Below, piece by piece: positions 63,625 through 64,000 of a stretch of 64,000 nucleotides of DNA. This DNA is from Paenibacillus wynnii (GTDB lineage Bacteria > Bacillota > Bacilli > Paenibacillales > Paenibacillaceae), in NCBI RefSeq assembly GCF_030812855.1, contig NZ_JAUSTK010000001.1:62001-126000 (forward strand), read 5' to 3'. The notes below the pieces were generated by a model. It was given only the letters and a program-made list of their open reading frames with translations. It searched no databases and was not told the origin of the DNA. The first letter of the stretch is position 1. Each line of letters starts with the position of its first letter. The position numbers and the translations under genes are program-made.

Positions 63625-64000
63625 TTAGATTTGGACTACGATTTTACCAAAATATTGCTTTCCTTCAGCCAAGAGCGCGAATGCTTCTCCAATTCGATCT
63701 AGAGGGAATACACGGTCGATGACGGGATGTAAACGATGATGGGCAATCGCTCGATTCATCTTTTCAAAGTGATCCCGGTTGCCGACTTGACTGCCGCGAA
63801 CCGTTGCGGCTTTCTGCAAGATGCTGGAGACATCGTATTCCGGAATGGTCAAGCCCGATAAGAACCCGACCATACTCACGGTCCCTCCAGTGCGAAGTGC
63901 ATTTATGGATTTCCCTATCGTTGCCGCTCCTCCAACATCCAGAACATGGTCGACGCCGCCAGTCAACTCTAACGCTGCCTTATCCCAATCGGGATTTTCC
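63625..64000 (-). CDS. Zinc-type alcohol dehydrogenase / quinone oxidoreductase, C-terminal part (5' end outside window)
   Basis: The frame is open to the right edge. Visible are the second half of the Rossmann domain (LTGGVDHVLDVGG, INALRTGGTVSMVGFLSG) and the C-terminal piece (HPVIDRVFPLDRIGEAFALL, YFGKIVVQI) of medium-chain dehydrogenases. The zinc-binding and first half are not in the window. Same strand as the two genes downstream. Confidence 0.88.
   Translation of the reverse strand, partial: ENPDWDKAALELTGGVDHVLDVGGAATIGKSINALRTGGTVSMVGFLSGLTIPEYDVSSILQKAATVRGSQVGNRDHFEKMNRAIAHHRLHPVIDRVFPLDRIGEAFALLAEGKQYFGKIVVQI

Overview
The window reads as chromosomal DNA of a low-to-moderate GC, Gram-positive, spore-former-type Firmicute, most likely Paenibacillus. 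The reasons are strong AGGAGG ribosome binding sites, frequent TTG/GTG starts, SLH domains, a Bce-type ABC/two-component module, a YesM/YesN-controlled polysaccharide locus, an IS1182-type element and GlnR/TnrA-type boxes. This assignment is inference; no species is claimed.

Layout. (1) 1-14239: a natural-product locus on the minus strand. A giant NRPS/PKS hybrid gene (at least 4194 codons, running off the left edge) is preceded by a small membrane-protein gene and, further upstream, an Sfp-type phosphopantetheinyl transferase that can prime its carrier domains. A consensus promoter and a leader of about 330 nt with short tandem repeats precede the operon. (2) 15362-22049: a Bce-type permease/ATPase with its intramembrane-sensing kinase and OmpR-type regulator, then a secreted serine hydrolase with SLH domains. 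(3) 22641-26178: a heterodimeric ABC exporter with one degenerate ATP site. (4) 26673-33250: an ABC-F ATPase, a UvrA paralogue with a nucleotidyltransferase-like gene, and a divergent AraC/GyrI-type regulator, a group typical of drug tolerance. (5) 33330-35041: a dead IS1182-type element. (6) 35075-42686: an assimilatory nitrate operon (nirB remnant, nirD, nitrate MFS transporter, nasB, nasC) under two exact GlnR/TnrA boxes. The nitrite reductase large subunit is destroyed by two stop codons and loss of its catalytic half. (7) 43270-61470: an island-like stretch bounded by two matching modules of integrase 3' end, hairpin and tRNA-Ala 3'-end sequence. It carries a uronic-acid polysaccharide locus: YesM/YesN pair, solute-binding protein, two permeases, heparinase II/III-like lyase, GH88 hydrolase, secreted PL8 lyase and KdgF-like cupin. 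(8) 61616-64000: an SDR oxidoreductase, a membrane-anchored SMP-30/strictosidine-synthase-like protein and the 3' part of a zinc-type alcohol dehydrogenase.

Most unusual signals: (a) a dispersed intergenic element of about 180 bp in four copies, built of four modules of about 21 nt (two forward, two inverted) with nearly constant spacing of about 50/57/48 bp; (b) a second acyltransferase domain in the megasynthase that has lost its active-site serine and a whole subdomain; (c) the decayed nitrite reductase with a possible microhomology junction into nirD; (d) the paired integrase/att modules around the polysaccharide locus.

How the genes work together. The NRPS/PKS, PPTase, ABC exporter, Bce-type module, ABC-F protein and UvrA cassette suggest a cell that makes and withstands bioactive compounds, although only the NRPS, membrane protein and PPTase are plausibly one pathway. 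The PL8 lyase would cut a uronate-containing polymer outside the cell. Oligosaccharides would be imported by the SBP/permease system, whose ATPase is not encoded here, and then opened by the intracellular lyase, GH88 enzyme and cupin.
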